Assembly: GCF_013315265.1 (NCBI RefSeq)
Contig: NZ_JABUFE010000001.1
Location: forward strand, 278,501 to 342,500
Origin: Parasulfitobacter algicola
Lineage (GTDB): Bacteria > Pseudomonadota > Alphaproteobacteria > Rhodobacterales > Rhodobacteraceae
Length of the DNA: 64,000 nt
Reading direction: 5' to 3'
Within the stretch, counting starts at the first letter, position 1, and each line of letters begins with the position of its first letter. Made by a program: the position numbers and the translations under genes. Below are positions 9,237 to 23,592 of this stretch, in pieces. The notes beneath the pieces were generated by a model. That model made no database searches, had not been told where the DNA came from, and worked only from the letters and a program-made list of their open reading frames with translations.

Positions 9237-10673
9237 TTATGTGGGAAAATCCGCCAGCCCGATCTGGCGGTTCCCTTTAGTTTGTTTTGCAGTTTCCCCT
9301 GTGCGCACCAATGGGCCTAGTGCGATCAAGGTGACGAAGATCAAAGCAATTTCAGTATGATAAACAACAGAATAGCCTGTTGCGGGTGTGGCCATCGCTT
9401 CACCCAGTGATCCGTTCAGGGCGGCGGCGTTCACGACATCGCGGATTGTGCCGCCAATCGCGATCGACATTCCCGCAGCAGTCGCCTGTGCCGCCCCCCA
9501 TGCTCCCAAGGCTAATCCCCGGCCCGCTTTGCCCTGTGCGGGCATCGTCATGGCGGCAGTCAGGGTGGCCACTGCGAAAAGCCCACCACCAAAGCCGATC
9601 CCACCGCTGCCTGCAAAAAACAGAACAGGTGAATTCATGGGGGCTGCAAAAATAACGGCAGAAAAGGCCGCAAGACCTATCAAAAGACCCCGACCCGCCA
9701 TGCGATAAGGGTTCATGCCATTCGATAACCAGCGCGCCGCAAGAGCAAAACCAATCAAGGCCCCACCGGCCCACATTGCGGTCAGAAAGGTTGTCGCACT
9801 AACAGAAAGACCCAGAATTTCGCCGCCGTAAGGTTCAAGCAGAACGTCCTGCATGTTAAAGGCCATAGTGCCGATAAAGACGACGACGATCAGTCGCCCG
9901 GCAGATCCGCCTGCCATAAAATCAGCCCAGGCTTCACGGAACTTCGGGCGTGGTTCAGCCCGCTGCGCCTTGGTCATGGGGGACAGTTTTTCCTGTTTCC
10001 ATAAGGCTACCAGGTTCAGCAAAATACCAATAACAGCAGCACTTTGCACAACACGCACCAGCAGGAATGGTCCGAAATCACGCAGAAAGAACCCGATGAT
10101 CACGGCACTGATGCCCATACCGATCAGGAACATGACATAAAGCAAGGCCACCACCTGTGGACGCGTTTCATCATCGGCGCGATCCGCTGCCAGTGCCAGA
10201 CCAGCGGTCTGGGTCATATGCATACCCACGCCTGTCATTAAAAAGGCTAAGGCGGCCAAAACTTCGCCTGCCCATGTAGGGCCAACTTGTTGTTGACCAG
10301 ACAGAACAAGCAAAGAAAACGGCATGATTGCCAGCCCGCCAAATTGCCACAGCGATCCAAACCAAAGATACGGGATACGTTTCCAGCCTAAGGCACTGCG
10401 ATGCGTGTCTGACCGGAACCCCAGAAGCGCCCGTAAAGGCGCGACAAGAACCGGGATCGCGATCATGAAAGCCACAATCATCGCAGGCACGGAAAGTTCA
10501 ACAATCATCACGCGGTTCAAGGTGCCCAAAAGCAGAACCGAGGCCATTCCAACCGATACCTGAAATAACGAAAGCCGTAACAGCTCGCCCATGGGCAGAC
10601 CCACGGATGCCGCATCTGCAAAAGGCAGAATACTGGTCGTCATACGGACAAAGGCTGAAGGCCGCTTGTTCAA
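9237..10673 (-). CDS. lhaA: LhaA, PucC-family light-harvesting 1 assembly protein
   Basis: A 478-residue integral membrane protein with about 12 helices, of the BCD/PucC branch of the major facilitator superfamily. LhaA (orf1696 product) is needed for LH1 assembly, probably by delivering bacteriochlorophyll. Family features include LNRVMIVELSVPAMIVAFM near the N-terminus, RSDTHRSALGWKRIPYLW after the second helix and the glycine-rich GSGGIGFGGGLFAVAT. It lies between bchM (4-base overlap) and puhA (21-base gap), the conserved position. Confidence 0.94.
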   Translation of the reverse strand: MNKRPSAFVRMTTSILPFADAASVGLPMGELLRLSLFQVSVGMASVLLLGTLNRVMIVELSVPAMIVAFMIAIPVLVAPLRALLGFRSDTHRSALGWKRIPYLWFGSLWQFGGLAIMPFSLLVLSGQQQVGPTWAGEVLAALAFLMTGVGMHMTQTAGLALAADRADDETRPQVVALLYVMFLIGMGISAVIIGFFLRDFGPFLLVRVVQSAAVIGILLNLVALWKQEKLSPMTKAQRAEPRPKFREAWADFMAGGSAGRLIVVVFIGTMAFNMQDVLLEPYGGEILGLSVSATTFLTAMWAGGALIGFALAARWLSNGMNPYRMAGRGLLIGLAAFSAVIFAAPMNSPVLFFAGSGGIGFGGGLFAVATLTAAMTMPAQGKAGRGLALGAWGAAQATAAGMSIAIGGTIRDVVNAAALNGSLGEAMATPATGYSVVYHTEIALIFVTLIALGPLVRTGETAKQTKGNRQIGLADFPT

Positions 10674-11352
10674 GACGTGACCTCCATCGCTTGGGATATG
10701 TAAAAGCCCCGGCTGACACGGGTCACTGTGCGAAGAGGCTTTTCAATTCTTGCCACTTTCATCGCCTTGCCCAGCCCACTCACTGAATGCGGGACGATTT
10801 GGGGCGAACGGTCGGACCGTGGAAACGCCTTTCCCACCAGCCAGAATGCAGTCAGAAACGGTGTCTTGGGTGCGATTGTGAAAACCAGTTTTTCGTGCGT
10901 GCGCAGTGCAAGTGTCGCCAGCGCCTGCGCAATATCAGCCGCGCTGTAATGGATCAGACTATCCATCGCCATGACGTAATCAAATGACCCATGATCCGTA
11001 TTTAGCATGTCACCGGCCATGAACGTGATCTGTGGTTTCAGATGATCGGGCGTACGGTCCTGTGCGACTTGCAATAAGGATGGTGAAATATCTACGGCCA
11101 GAACATCGGCCCCACGTCTGGCCAGTTCAACCGTCATAGGGCCCGCACCGCACCCTGCATCAAGTATGCGTGCGCCTGACAGATCATCGGGCAATTGTCC
11201 CAGCATAGCTGCACGCATCGTATCGCGGCCTTCGCGCACCGTTTGGCGAATGCGTGATACAGGTGCGTCCGACGTCAGCGCTGCCCAGGTCTTGGCAGCC
11301 GTACGGTCGAAATAGGTTTCCAACCGCGCGCGGGTTTGATCATAGCTGGACA

Positions 11353-11353
<1 letters not shown>
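10670..11353 (-). CDS. bchM: Mg-protoporphyrin IX O-methyltransferase
   Basis: A SAM-dependent methyltransferase that esterifies the 13-propionate of Mg-protoporphyrin IX, the step between Mg-chelatase and the AcsF cyclase. The 227-residue length is typical. The SAM-binding motif is ILDAGCGAGPMTVELARRGA, followed by VLAVDIS. The start overlaps the bchL stop by one base and the end overlaps lhaA by 4, so translation is likely coupled. Confidence 0.95.
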
Positions 11354-12264
<911 letters not shown>

Positions 12265-12271
12265 TTAACGG

Positions 12272-15200
12272 CTATTCAGCCGCGATACCTTCAAGATGAT
12301 CTTCCAACGCGTCGGCCGCATTTTGCAGTGCTTCAAGCGTTTCCTGATCCGGGGTCCAATAATTGCGATCACTTGCTTCCAGCAGCCGGTTCGCCATTCG
12401 GCTTGACGCCTGCGGATTCAGATTGGCCAATCGCTGGCGCATTTCATCATCCAGCACGAATGTTTCAGACAGGCGCTGATAGACCCACGGATCAACCTGA
12501 CCCGTCGTGGCCGACCAGCCGACCGTATTGGTGACATGCGCCTCGATCTGGCGCACACCTTCGTGGCCGTGTTTCAGCAGGCTTTCATAGAATTTCGGGT
12601 TCAGACTGCGGCTGCGCGTTTCAAGTGCAACCTGCTCCTGCAAGGTCCGCACCTTGCCGCTGCCACGGGTCTGATCGCCAATAAAGACTGCAGGTTCAAC
12701 GCCACCCTTAGCCCGCTTCACGGCGCGCGCAATGCCACCCAGAGTGTCAAAATAATGATCAACCGAGGTTACGCCCAACTCAACACTTTCCAGGTTCTGA
12801 TAGGCCACATCGACGTCTTTCAACGCCTTTTGTAGCAGCGCAGGGTTCTTGCTGGACTTACCGTTTATACCATAAGCAAAGCTTTTGCGGGCCTCATAGG
12901 CATCAGCCAACTCGTCTTCGTCCCCAAAGGCCGAACTGTCGACCAGCTGATTCACATTCGATCCATAGGCCCCTTCGGCATTGGAAAAGACCCGCAGGCT
13001 GGCGATTTCCATATCAACGCCCATTTGTTCTGCATAAGTCAGCGCGTGGGCGCGCACGAAATTCTGATCAAGCGGTTCATTAGCTGTCGCACATTTGTAA
13101 GCCGCTTCCGCCAGCATCCGGGTTTGTAGTGGCAACAGATCGCGGAATATCCCCGACAGCGTCATGATCACATCGATGCGCGGACGTTGCAGTTCATCCA
13201 GCGGGATCAGATCCGCACCGGCCAGCCGTCCAAAGTTATCAAACCGCGGCTTTGCGCCCATCAGCGCCAGCGCCTGTGCAATCGGGCCGCCGTCAGATTT
13301 GATATTATCACTGCCCCAAAGAACCAGCGCGATCGTGCGCGGCAGGTCTTTTTGCGCCTCCAAAAGAAGTTGCGCCTGTTTTGCCCCGTCTTGCAGGGCA
13401 AAAGCCGTGGGCATCCGGAACGGATCAAACGCATGAATATTACGCCCGGCTGGCAGAACTTCGGGCGAACGGATCAGATCACCACCCGGAACAGGCGCGA
13501 TAAAGTGCCCTCCCAAGGCATGCATCAGGCCCGTCAGTTCAGCGTCGCCTTGCAGATGGCCACGCACAACGTTGCGAGTTTCATCGTCCACTTCGGCCAT
13601 CACGCGCAGGTGCTCTTCCAGCTCATCGTCGCTGATCTGGCGACCAACCACGTGCAAACCATCGGGGATCAGCGCATCTTCGGTTTCCAATAGCGTCAGC
13701 CACAGCTTGTCGGGGTCATGTTCATCAATATCCACAGCAGTCGCCTGATCCGCAATCAGGGCTGCCAGTTCGGCGCGTTCACTGGCGTCAGAGGCCAAAG
13801 CACGCCAACGGGTCAGGCTGTCTTTCAACTCGGCCAGACCCTTATACAGACCCGAAGCCGCCAGCGGAGGCGTCACATGCGTGATCGTCACAGCATTGCT
13901 TCGGCGCTTGGCCAATGTCGCCTCGGACGGGTTGTTTGAGGCATAAAGATACACATTTGGCATATCACCGATCAGCCGGTCTGGCCAATCGCGACCACCC
14001 ATCCCGGCCTGTTTTCCTGGCATGAATTCCAGTGCACCGTGCATGCCAAAATGCAGCAAAACATCGGCTTTCAAAGTGTTTTTTAACCAAAGATAAAAGG
14101 CGGTAAAGGCATGGGTCGGGGCGAAGCCTTTGTCAAACAGCAACCGCATCGGGTCGCCTTCGTATCCGAAGGTGGGCTGGACGCCGACAAAGACCTTGCC
14201 GAACTGTGCGCCCAGCACAAAAACACCGCGCCCATCAGTTTGAATACGGCCGGGTGCGGGGCCCCATTGATCTTCGATCTCATTCAGCCAAGGTGTGTTG
14301 GCGACGATATCATCTGCACTGACATGGGCGGCCACGTTGGCCTCTTGCCCCAAAGACTGTGCATTTCCTTTCAGAACCGCAGTGCGCAAATCGTCCACAG
14401 TCTCGGGCGGCTCAACGTCGTATCCTTCGGCTTTCATGCGGTGCAACGTGTTGTGCAGCGATTCAAAGACGCTTAGATACGCCGCGGTGCCAACAGCCCC
14501 GGCATTTGGCGGAAAGCCAAATAGAATAATACCAACTGTGCGCTCAGCGACTTTTGATTTGCGCAGCATTGCCAGCTTTTCAGTCTTTGCGGCCAGAACT
14601 TCGATGCGCTCCATACACGGCGCCATCGCTTTATTATGGGAAGCACTGGTGCATTTGCGGTCGCAGCCCTGACAGACATCAGCGCCATGCCGACCTGCAA
14701 AAACCGTCGGGTTGGTGGCCCCGTCAATTTCGGGCAATGCAATCAGCATTGTGGTTTCGACCGGACCCAACCCACCATCACTGGATGCCCATTGAGACAA
14801 GGTCTGGAATTCAAGCGGATGCGCCGCTATGTAAGGGACATCAAGCGATTGCAGCGTATTCACTGCCGCATCACTGTCATTGTAGGCAGGTCCGCCCACA
14901 AGCGAAAACCCGGTCAAGGACACGACAGCATCCACATTGCCCTGCAGGAACGTATCAATCGCTGGCCGACCATCCAAACCGCCCGCAAAGGCCGGGATCA
15001 CCCGCAGGCCCCGCGCCTCAAACGCTGTAATGACAGCATCATAATGCGCGCAATCCGACGACAGGATATAAGACCGCAGCATCAGCAATCCGACGGTGGC
15101 CTTGGGTTTATGCGGTGACGGCAGATCAGCCAAGTCAGTGGTGATATGGTGGCCCGGTAAACTGGGGTGATAAAGGCCCACATTCGGGTAATCAATCGGT

Positions 15201-15812
15201 GCTTTTGCTTCTGTACGTGTCCAGGTCTTTTCACTGGAATAGCGCGAAATCAGGAAACGGATCATCTGTTCGACATTGTCATCAGATCCGCCCAACCAAT
15301 ATTGCATAGTCAAGAACCATGCACGCAAATCTTGGGCCTTGCCGGGTAAAAACTTTAAAATCTTGGGAAGCCGACGCAGCATTTTCATCTGCTTTTCGCC
15401 GGATCCTGACGATGGTTTGGCCGACCCGCGCAGCTTTTTCAAAAGCTTCATCGCGCCGGATGCAGGCTTGGACATATCCAGATCGCCCATCTTTGTCAGC
15501 TCGACGATTTGACGATCAGCGATTAATCCAAGCATCGCGTCGCATCTATCGCGACGCGCTTTCAGATCAGGCAGAATGGCGTTGATATGTTCTTCGATGA
15601 ACAGCAGATTGCTGACGATGATATCGCCATGGGCCACGGCCAGCTTTGCTTCGGCCAGCGCTTCGGGCGATTCAGCCCATTCGGCGGCGGCATGGATCGA
15701 AATGGACAGCCCCGGAAAATCTTCGGCCAGTTTCGGCATCACACGCGCAGCAGGGCCAGCGGCGTGACTGTCAAGCGTGACGATCACGATGCGATATCCG
15801 ATATGATCCGAA

Positions 15813-15823
<11 letters not shown>
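12272..15823 (-). CDS. bchH: Magnesium chelatase, large subunit BchH
   Basis: The porphyrin-binding subunit of Mg-chelatase, which with BchI and BchD (not in this window) inserts Mg2+ into protoporphyrin IX. The 1183-residue length matches the family. I chose the ATG at 15823 ([20 protein letters not shown]). The longer open frame to 15922 overlaps bchB by over 100 bases and its extra N-terminus has no family character. Typical segments such as [20 protein letters not shown] and the C-terminal [11 protein letters not shown] are present. It overlaps the bchB stop by 11 bases. Confidence 0.97.
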
Positions 15824-19098
<3,275 letters not shown>

Positions 19099-19149
19099 CC
19101 CGACTCCCTGACAAGCGGTTAACGTCAGGTTGGCGGGGTTTATAAAAAG

Positions 19150-19167
19150 TGTCAACTAAAACTTACA
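19150..19167. promoter_or_regulatory. PpsR box A, bchF side
   Basis: Matches the TGT-N12-ACA consensus of the photosynthesis repressor PpsR/CrtJ: TGT at 19150-19152, CA next, then ACA at 19165-19167. On the minus strand the same bases include a TTGACA that could be the -35 of the bchF operon, so PpsR binding would block RNA polymerase. Confidence 0.75.
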
Positions 19168-19267
19168 TATTAAAGTTTACACTTTCGATACAATGGGTAA
19201 ATTTTAATAAATTTGCGTTGTTTTCACAGGCAAAATCACCCCGCCCGCACAACTCATATGGGAAAAG

Positions 19268-19285
19268 TGTCAATTTTCTTTGACA
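19268..19285. promoter_or_regulatory. PpsR box B, ppaA side
   Basis: A perfect match to TGTCA-N8-TGACA, the full PpsR/CrtJ palindrome (TGTCA 19268-19272, TGACA 19281-19285). It lies about 100 bases before the ppaA start and 118 bases from box A, centre to centre. This family often uses two boxes cooperatively, with looping. The box includes a TTGACA on the plus strand. Confidence 0.82.
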
Positions 19286-19381
19286 TATCGATAATGCTTT
19301 GTGACACTGCTTGTGGGTGGTGACCTGTTGATCTTAATATTTTGATGCAAGCAGATGTCGCTGTGGCTAAGGAAATTCTTT

Positions 19382-20182
19382 ATGTCCAATACTACATCAC
19401 AAGCTGTGCAATATGATGACCAAACAGGCTTTGACAATGTAGATGCACTTGCATCACGCGTTATATCTGAGCTGGCTAGGCGACACAGCAATGACAGGAC
19501 TTATCCCATTGATGTTTTTGTACAAAAGCTGTGCCATGTTGCACAGCTGGGTGACGCAGCGGCAACAGATCGTCTGTTTGAGGACATCAACGCATCTGGC
19601 ATAACACCGGAAGAAATCGTCGATTGCTATATACCGCAATCAGCACGATTTCTGGGCGATCAATGGCTGAATGACAGATTAGGATTTGCGGATGTTACAA
19701 TTGGATGTGCACGTCTGCAAAAGATGTTGCGAACTGTTCCAGAACAGTACGATTCGAAAAAATACCCAACCGTGCGGCACTTCAACGCCCTTATGATCGT
19801 GCCTCAAGATGACGATCACACGCTTGGCGCAATGGTGGCAACTGACCAGCTGCGCCGCATGGGTGGATCTGTTCACTTGTCCTTGGGCCAAAGCCATTCT
19901 GAGATTTTAGCCGCTTCGGAATGTGGTAATTTTGACGTAATAATGATTTCTGCTTCACGCAACGACAGGCTTGAGTTGATTCTGAAATTAACTGACATAC
20001 TTAGAGATAGCAGTGTGCATTTACCGCCAATTGTTTTGGGTGGGACGATAATTAACAATGCGCGTAATTTGAATTCGCTTACAGGCGTCGACCATGTCAC
20101 CAATGATCTACATGAAGCTTTGCGGTTATGCGGGCTGAAGATTCAAAATCAAAACGTCGTGTTCGGCGTGACCTGGAGTTAG
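19382..20182 (+). CDS. ppaA: PpaA/AerR, B12-binding regulator of photosynthesis genes
   Basis: A 266-residue cytoplasmic regulator of the PpaA/AerR family, with a helical N-terminal region and a C-terminal cobalamin-binding Rossmann domain. His146 in DDHTLGAMV is the histidine expected to coordinate the corrinoid, by analogy with AerR. In Rhodobacter the protein acts as antirepressor of PpsR/CrtJ in response to light-sensitive B12. I chose the ATG at 19382 (MSNTTSQAVQ), which has TAAGGA 8 bases upstream. A start at 19355 adds nine residues but lacks a good SD. It is divergent from bchF and followed by ppsR. Confidence 0.92.
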   Translation: MSNTTSQAVQYDDQTGFDNVDALASRVISELARRHSNDRTYPIDVFVQKLCHVAQLGDAAATDRLFEDINASGITPEEIVDCYIPQSARFLGDQWLNDRLGFADVTIGCARLQKMLRTVPEQYDSKKYPTVRHFNALMIVPQDDDHTLGAMVATDQLRRMGGSVHLSLGQSHSEILAASECGNFDVIMISASRNDRLELILKLTDILRDSSVHLPPIVLGGTIINNARNLNSLTGVDHVTNDLHEALRLCGLKIQNQNVVFGVTWS

Positions 20183-20185
20183 ACA

Positions 20186-20218
20186 ATGTTGCGCATGATA
20201 CAGAACTTCAGCCCATGA
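20186..20218 (+). other. 10-codon mini-ORF in front of ppsR
   Basis: An ATG at 20186 has a good SD (CTGGAG, 20173-20178, 7 bases upstream). It reads ten codons (MLRMIQNFSP) to a TGA at 20216-20218 that overlaps the ppsR start as ATGA. The ppsR start itself has no SD, so this mini-ORF could deliver ribosomes to ppsR by translational coupling. The peptide is probably without its own function. This is inference from the sequence arrangement. Confidence 0.4.
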
Positions 20219-21624
20219 CATCACGCGGGCTAAAATATTGGAGCAACGGATCCATTCCGCTGATCTCCCCAGAAATTTTGCAAGACGTTATTGCTGCAGC
20301 ATCAGATATTTCAGTTGTTATTTCGACTCAGGGTAATGTCCTTTCGGTTTTGATTAATCCCAATCACCAGTCTCTTGGTCGTCTGGATCACTGGGAAAAC
20401 CACAATATTCGCGACTATCTAAGATCTGAAAGCATTCCGAAATTTGATCAACGTCTTGAAGAAATCACCAGTGGTTTGTCAAAGACGGATCAAATCGAAT
20501 TGAACCATTTGGATAATGGTGTGGAATTTCCGGTGCGCTATACAATGCATTCGATCGGAACAGATGGTGCGATCTTGATGTTGGGGCGCGACTTGCGACC
20601 TATTGCCGAGATCCAGCAACAGCTTGTGAAAGCCCAGATCGCGCTTGAGCGGGATTATGAAGCACAGCGTGAATTCGATACGCGGTATCGCGTTTTGATG
20701 GAAACGACTGAAGATGCGTTTGTTTTTGTGTCTGCCACGACAGGCAAGGTCATTGATCTAAACCGTAAAGCCGCCAAAATACTGGGTGGAAATCGCGAAG
20801 ATATAACAGGGTCCGCCTTTAGTCAGGCCTTTGGGTCAGTGCAGAATGCTGCTGATTTTCTGACAACCCTTAGTGAAACAGCGAATACCGATGCGCCAAA
20901 GCCGATACAGGCAAAGACACGAAATTCCAATAAACAGGTTATGATTGCTCCGAAAATTTTTCGGGTTTCCGGCGAAAGTGTACTGTTATGCATGGTCTCA
21001 GTGGGCGAAAAAAGTACCGCATCAAATGAAACAGCCAATAACGATTTCGCAGCATTTTATAATCAAGCTGTCGAAGGCATTATTTTCACCGATAAAGACG
21101 GGACTATCACCTCTGCGAACGACGCTTTTCTGGATATGGCTGAAACCACAGCGCTTTCTAAAATAAAGGGGAAATCACTTGCTGATTTTCTATCGCGCGG
21201 TGTTATCGACCTTAAAGTGCTGCTTGAAAATGCAGGCCGTGCAGGTCAGATGCGGTTATATTCAACCAAGCTGAAAGGTGAATTTGAAAGTCAAACTTCG
21301 GTTGAAATTTCAGTATCTTATCTGAAACATGCCAGTGTACCTGCATTTGTCTTTGTGTTGCGCGATGTTCGACGAACCGAAGCATTGCGTGAACCTACGA
21401 TGCCAAACAGCGATACAGCAGTTAAATCCGTCATGGAACTTGTGGGCAGTGCGACACTTAAAGACATCATAAGTGAAACAACTGATGTCATCGAAAAAAT
21501 GTGCATCGAAACGGCCGTTGAACTGACGCGCAATAATCGTGTGGCCGCAGCTGAAATGCTGGGGCTGTCACGTCAGTCTTTATACGTCAAATTGCGCAAA
21601 TATGGTCTTTTGGCAAAGGACTAG
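20215..21624 (+). CDS. ppsR: PpsR, redox-sensitive repressor of photosynthesis genes
   Basis: A 469-residue DNA-binding protein with an N-terminal domain, two PAS domains (about residues 160-265 and 280-400) and a C-terminal Fis-type helix-turn-helix (NNRVAAAEMLGLSRQSLYVK). Two cysteines, Cys259 and Cys430, sit where R. sphaeroides PpsR has the redox pair Cys251/Cys424. It represses bch, crt and puf/puh operons under oxygen, via TGT-N12-ACA boxes like those at 19150 and 19268. I chose the ATG at 20215 because the family N-terminus (GSIPLISPEILQDVIAAASD) follows at once. An in-frame ATG at 20128 lies inside ppaA and has no SD. Confidence 0.94.
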   Translation: MTSRGLKYWSNGSIPLISPEILQDVIAAASDISVVISTQGNVLSVLINPNHQSLGRLDHWENHNIRDYLRSESIPKFDQRLEEITSGLSKTDQIELNHLDNGVEFPVRYTMHSIGTDGAILMLGRDLRPIAEIQQQLVKAQIALERDYEAQREFDTRYRVLMETTEDAFVFVSATTGKVIDLNRKAAKILGGNREDITGSAFSQAFGSVQNAADFLTTLSETANTDAPKPIQAKTRNSNKQVMIAPKIFRVSGESVLLCMVSVGEKSTASNETANNDFAAFYNQAVEGIIFTDKDGTITSANDAFLDMAETTALSKIKGKSLADFLSRGVIDLKVLLENAGRAGQMRLYSTKLKGEFESQTSVEISVSYLKHASVPAFVFVLRDVRRTEALREPTMPNSDTAVKSVMELVGSATLKDIISETTDVIEKMCIETAVELTRNNRVAAAEMLGLSRQSLYVKLRKYGLLAKD

Positions 21625-21632
21625 TCGCGCAG

Positions 21633-21980
21633 TTAGTCTTTCTTAGCGACTGTCGTCAGCAGTTCATTGCTAAGTTCGACCATTTTTCCTGTCTGTTCAG
21701 TATACTGGTTAATGGCTGTTTGTATGAATTGCGCCTGGATATGCCGCAGCTCATCCATATCTTTGCAATGCAGAATTTCGTGCTGGGTTTTCACATCTTC
21801 CTGAACACGTTCAGCAATAAAACTGATGATTTCACTGTTGAAATCACCCATGTTTTCCAACCAACCCGTCCCCATCCACGATAACGACCCAAATCCCATT
21901 TTTTGAAAATCCGCCATGGCAGACATGATATCTTCGGGACCAGATGATTTGGTATCAGCTGATTTAGAGGTCTTTGGCAT
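21633..21980 (-). CDS. Phasin family protein
   Basis: A 115-residue, mostly helical protein resembling phasins, small proteins that coat polyhydroxyalkanoate granules. It has a charged N-terminus (MPKTSKSADTKSSGPED), an aromatic patch (GFGSLSWMGTGWLENMGDF) and a helix with TQHEILHCKDMDELRHIQAQ, typical of the alphaproteobacterial phasin_2-like group. It is convergent with ppsR, with only 8 bases between the stops. No PHA synthesis genes lie in the window, so the granule role is from family only. Confidence 0.75.
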   Translation of the reverse strand: MPKTSKSADTKSSGPEDIMSAMADFQKMGFGSLSWMGTGWLENMGDFNSEIISFIAERVQEDVKTQHEILHCKDMDELRHIQAQFIQTAINQYTEQTGKMVELSNELLTTVAKKD

Positions 21981-22171
21981 AGTCGATCTCCTTTTTGATA
22001 TAGAGCGGTGATATCAATCAACGCCTTTGTGTGCATTGATATGCCTCAATGCCACCAAACATATCACATCAGCCGCGAATCCCCTTTTCAAAAAGCCGAA
22101 AGCCACTTATACGGCCCACTTCATCAGGGCATACACCCTTGGAGGATGCCCATAATTTAAGGAGAATACCC

Positions 22172-22816
22172 ATGGCTGGAAAGATTCCAGATCTTGAAGC
22201 CCAGGTCCGCGCGGGAACAGGCAAGGGGGCCGCCCGCCAAGCCCGTCGTGACGGCATGGTACCTGGTGTAATATATGGCGGCGGAGAAGATCCGGTTGCT
22301 ATCAATATTCCGTTTAACGTGCTGCTGAAGCGACTGAAAGCTGGCCGTTTCTTGTCGACATTGTTCAACATGAAGCTGGACGGTCACGACGATGTACGCG
22401 TCATCTGCCGCGACGTTCAGCGTGATGTTGTTAAAGATCTTCCAACGCATGTTGATTTTCTGCGTCTGAAGCGCACGACAAAAATCAACCTGTTTATCCC
22501 GGTTGAATTCGAAGGCGAAGACACATCGCCCGGCATCAAAAAAGGCGGCGTTCTGAACGCAGTCCGTCCTGAGGTCGAATTGGTTGTGACAGCTGGCGAT
22601 ATTCCTGAAAAGCTGATCGCAGATATTTCAACCATGGATATTGGCGACACGCTGACGATTTCGTCTATTGATCTGCCCAAAGGATCCAAAGCGACGATCG
22701 ACCGTGACTTCGTGATCGCGAACATTCAGGCACCATCAGGATTGAAATCACAGTCTGATGATGAGGCTTCTGAAGAAGAGGTCACCGAGGAGACTGCGGA
22801 AACAACCGAAGAATAA
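22172..22816 (+). CDS. rplY: 50S ribosomal protein L25, long (CTC) form
   Basis: Binds 5S rRNA in the large subunit. It is 214 residues long with an L25 N-terminal domain (about 1-95) plus the TL5/CTC C-terminal domain and an acidic tail ([20 protein letters not shown]). I chose the ATG at 22172 ([20 protein letters not shown]), with AAGGAG 7 bases upstream. The open frame extending back to 22049 has no family match. The rplY-pth order is common in alphaproteobacteria. It ends in a strong hairpin before pth. Confidence 0.95.
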   Translation: MAGKIPDLEAQVRAGTGKGAARQARRDGMVPGVIYGGGEDPVAINIPFNVLLKRLKAGRFLSTLFNMKLDGHDDVRVICRDVQRDVVKDLPTHVDFLRLKRTTKINLFIPVEFEGEDTSPGIKKGGVLNAVRPEVELVVTAGDIPEKLIADISTMDIGDTLTISSIDLPKGSKATIDRDFVIANIQAPSGLKSQSDDEASEEEVTEETAETTEE

Positions 22817-22840
22817 ACAACAGTTATTGTTGACTAGAAT

Positions 22841-22872
22841 GCGGGGCCTTCGGGCCCCGTATTTCGTTTTGC
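22841..22872 (+). terminator. Hairpin between rplY and pth
   Basis: CGGGGCC (22842-22848) pairs perfectly with GGCCCCG (22853-22859) around a TTCG tetraloop, followed by a T-rich stretch. It should end or attenuate rplY transcripts. pth starts 56 bases later and may still be reached by read-through. Confidence 0.82.
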
Positions 22873-22914
22873 AGACTGGGCTGCTATCTTTTGCCCAATA
22901 AGGGAGCGTACGTG

Positions 22915-23592
22915 ATGAAACTGCTGGTTGGTCTGGGAAACCCAGGTACGAAATATGCCGGGAACAGGCATAATATCGGATTTATGGCCATGGACCGTAT
23001 CGCAGCTGATCACAGCTTTGCCCCATGGCGCGGAAAATTTCAGAGCAGCCTGAGCGAGGGGCGACTGGGTCGCGAAAAGGTTATTCTGCTGAAGCCTGAG
23101 ACATTCATGAATCTGTCCGGCCAATCCGTTAGCGGAGCAATGCGATTTTACAAGCTAACCCCCGACGATATTACCGTTTTTCATGATGAACTAGACCTGG
23201 CCCCTGGCAAAGTACGTGTGAAAAAAGGCGGCGGTCACGCCGGACATAACGGGCTTCGATCCATGCACCAGCATATAGGGCCAGATTATGCCCGTGTCCG
23301 TCTTGGTATCGGGCATCCGGGTCACAAAGACCGCGTGTCAGGCTATGTGTTGCATGATTTTGCGAAAGCTGATCAGGACTGGCTGGATGATCTGCTGCGC
23401 GGGATCAGTGACGGGGTCGTTGATCTAGTCGAAGGAGATAGTGGTAAGTTCATGAACGCCATCGCATTGCGTCTGAACCCACCCAGATCATCGACAACAA
23501 TACCCAAGACGGCAAAACCTCAACCAGCAGCGCCCGAAGTTGAAACAGATGACAGATCTATGCTGCAAAAACTGGCTGATCGCTTCAAATGA
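22915..23592 (+). CDS. pth: Peptidyl-tRNA hydrolase
   Basis: Releases peptides from prematurely dropped peptidyl-tRNA. It is 225 residues long, with a C-terminal extension of about 35 residues over the E. coli enzyme, common in alphaproteobacteria. The catalytic histidine is His19 in NRHNIGF, and the catalytic aspartate lies in FHDELDLAPG. I chose the ATG at 22915 (MKLLVGLGNPGTKYAGNRHN), with GGGAG upstream. It overlaps the DUF2332 gene by 4 bases. Confidence 0.96.
   Translation: MKLLVGLGNPGTKYAGNRHNIGFMAMDRIAADHSFAPWRGKFQSSLSEGRLGREKVILLKPETFMNLSGQSVSGAMRFYKLTPDDITVFHDELDLAPGKVRVKKGGGHAGHNGLRSMHQHIGPDYARVRLGIGHPGHKDRVSGYVLHDFAKADQDWLDDLLRGISDGVVDLVEGDSGKFMNAIALRLNPPRSSTTIPKTAKPQPAAPEVETDDRSMLQKLADRFK

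Noticed and set aside
21623..21651. Short AGTCGC/GCGACT hairpin between ppsR and the phasin gene
   Set aside because: The stem is only 6 bp with a 17-base loop inside the phasin 3' end, and there is no clear T tail.
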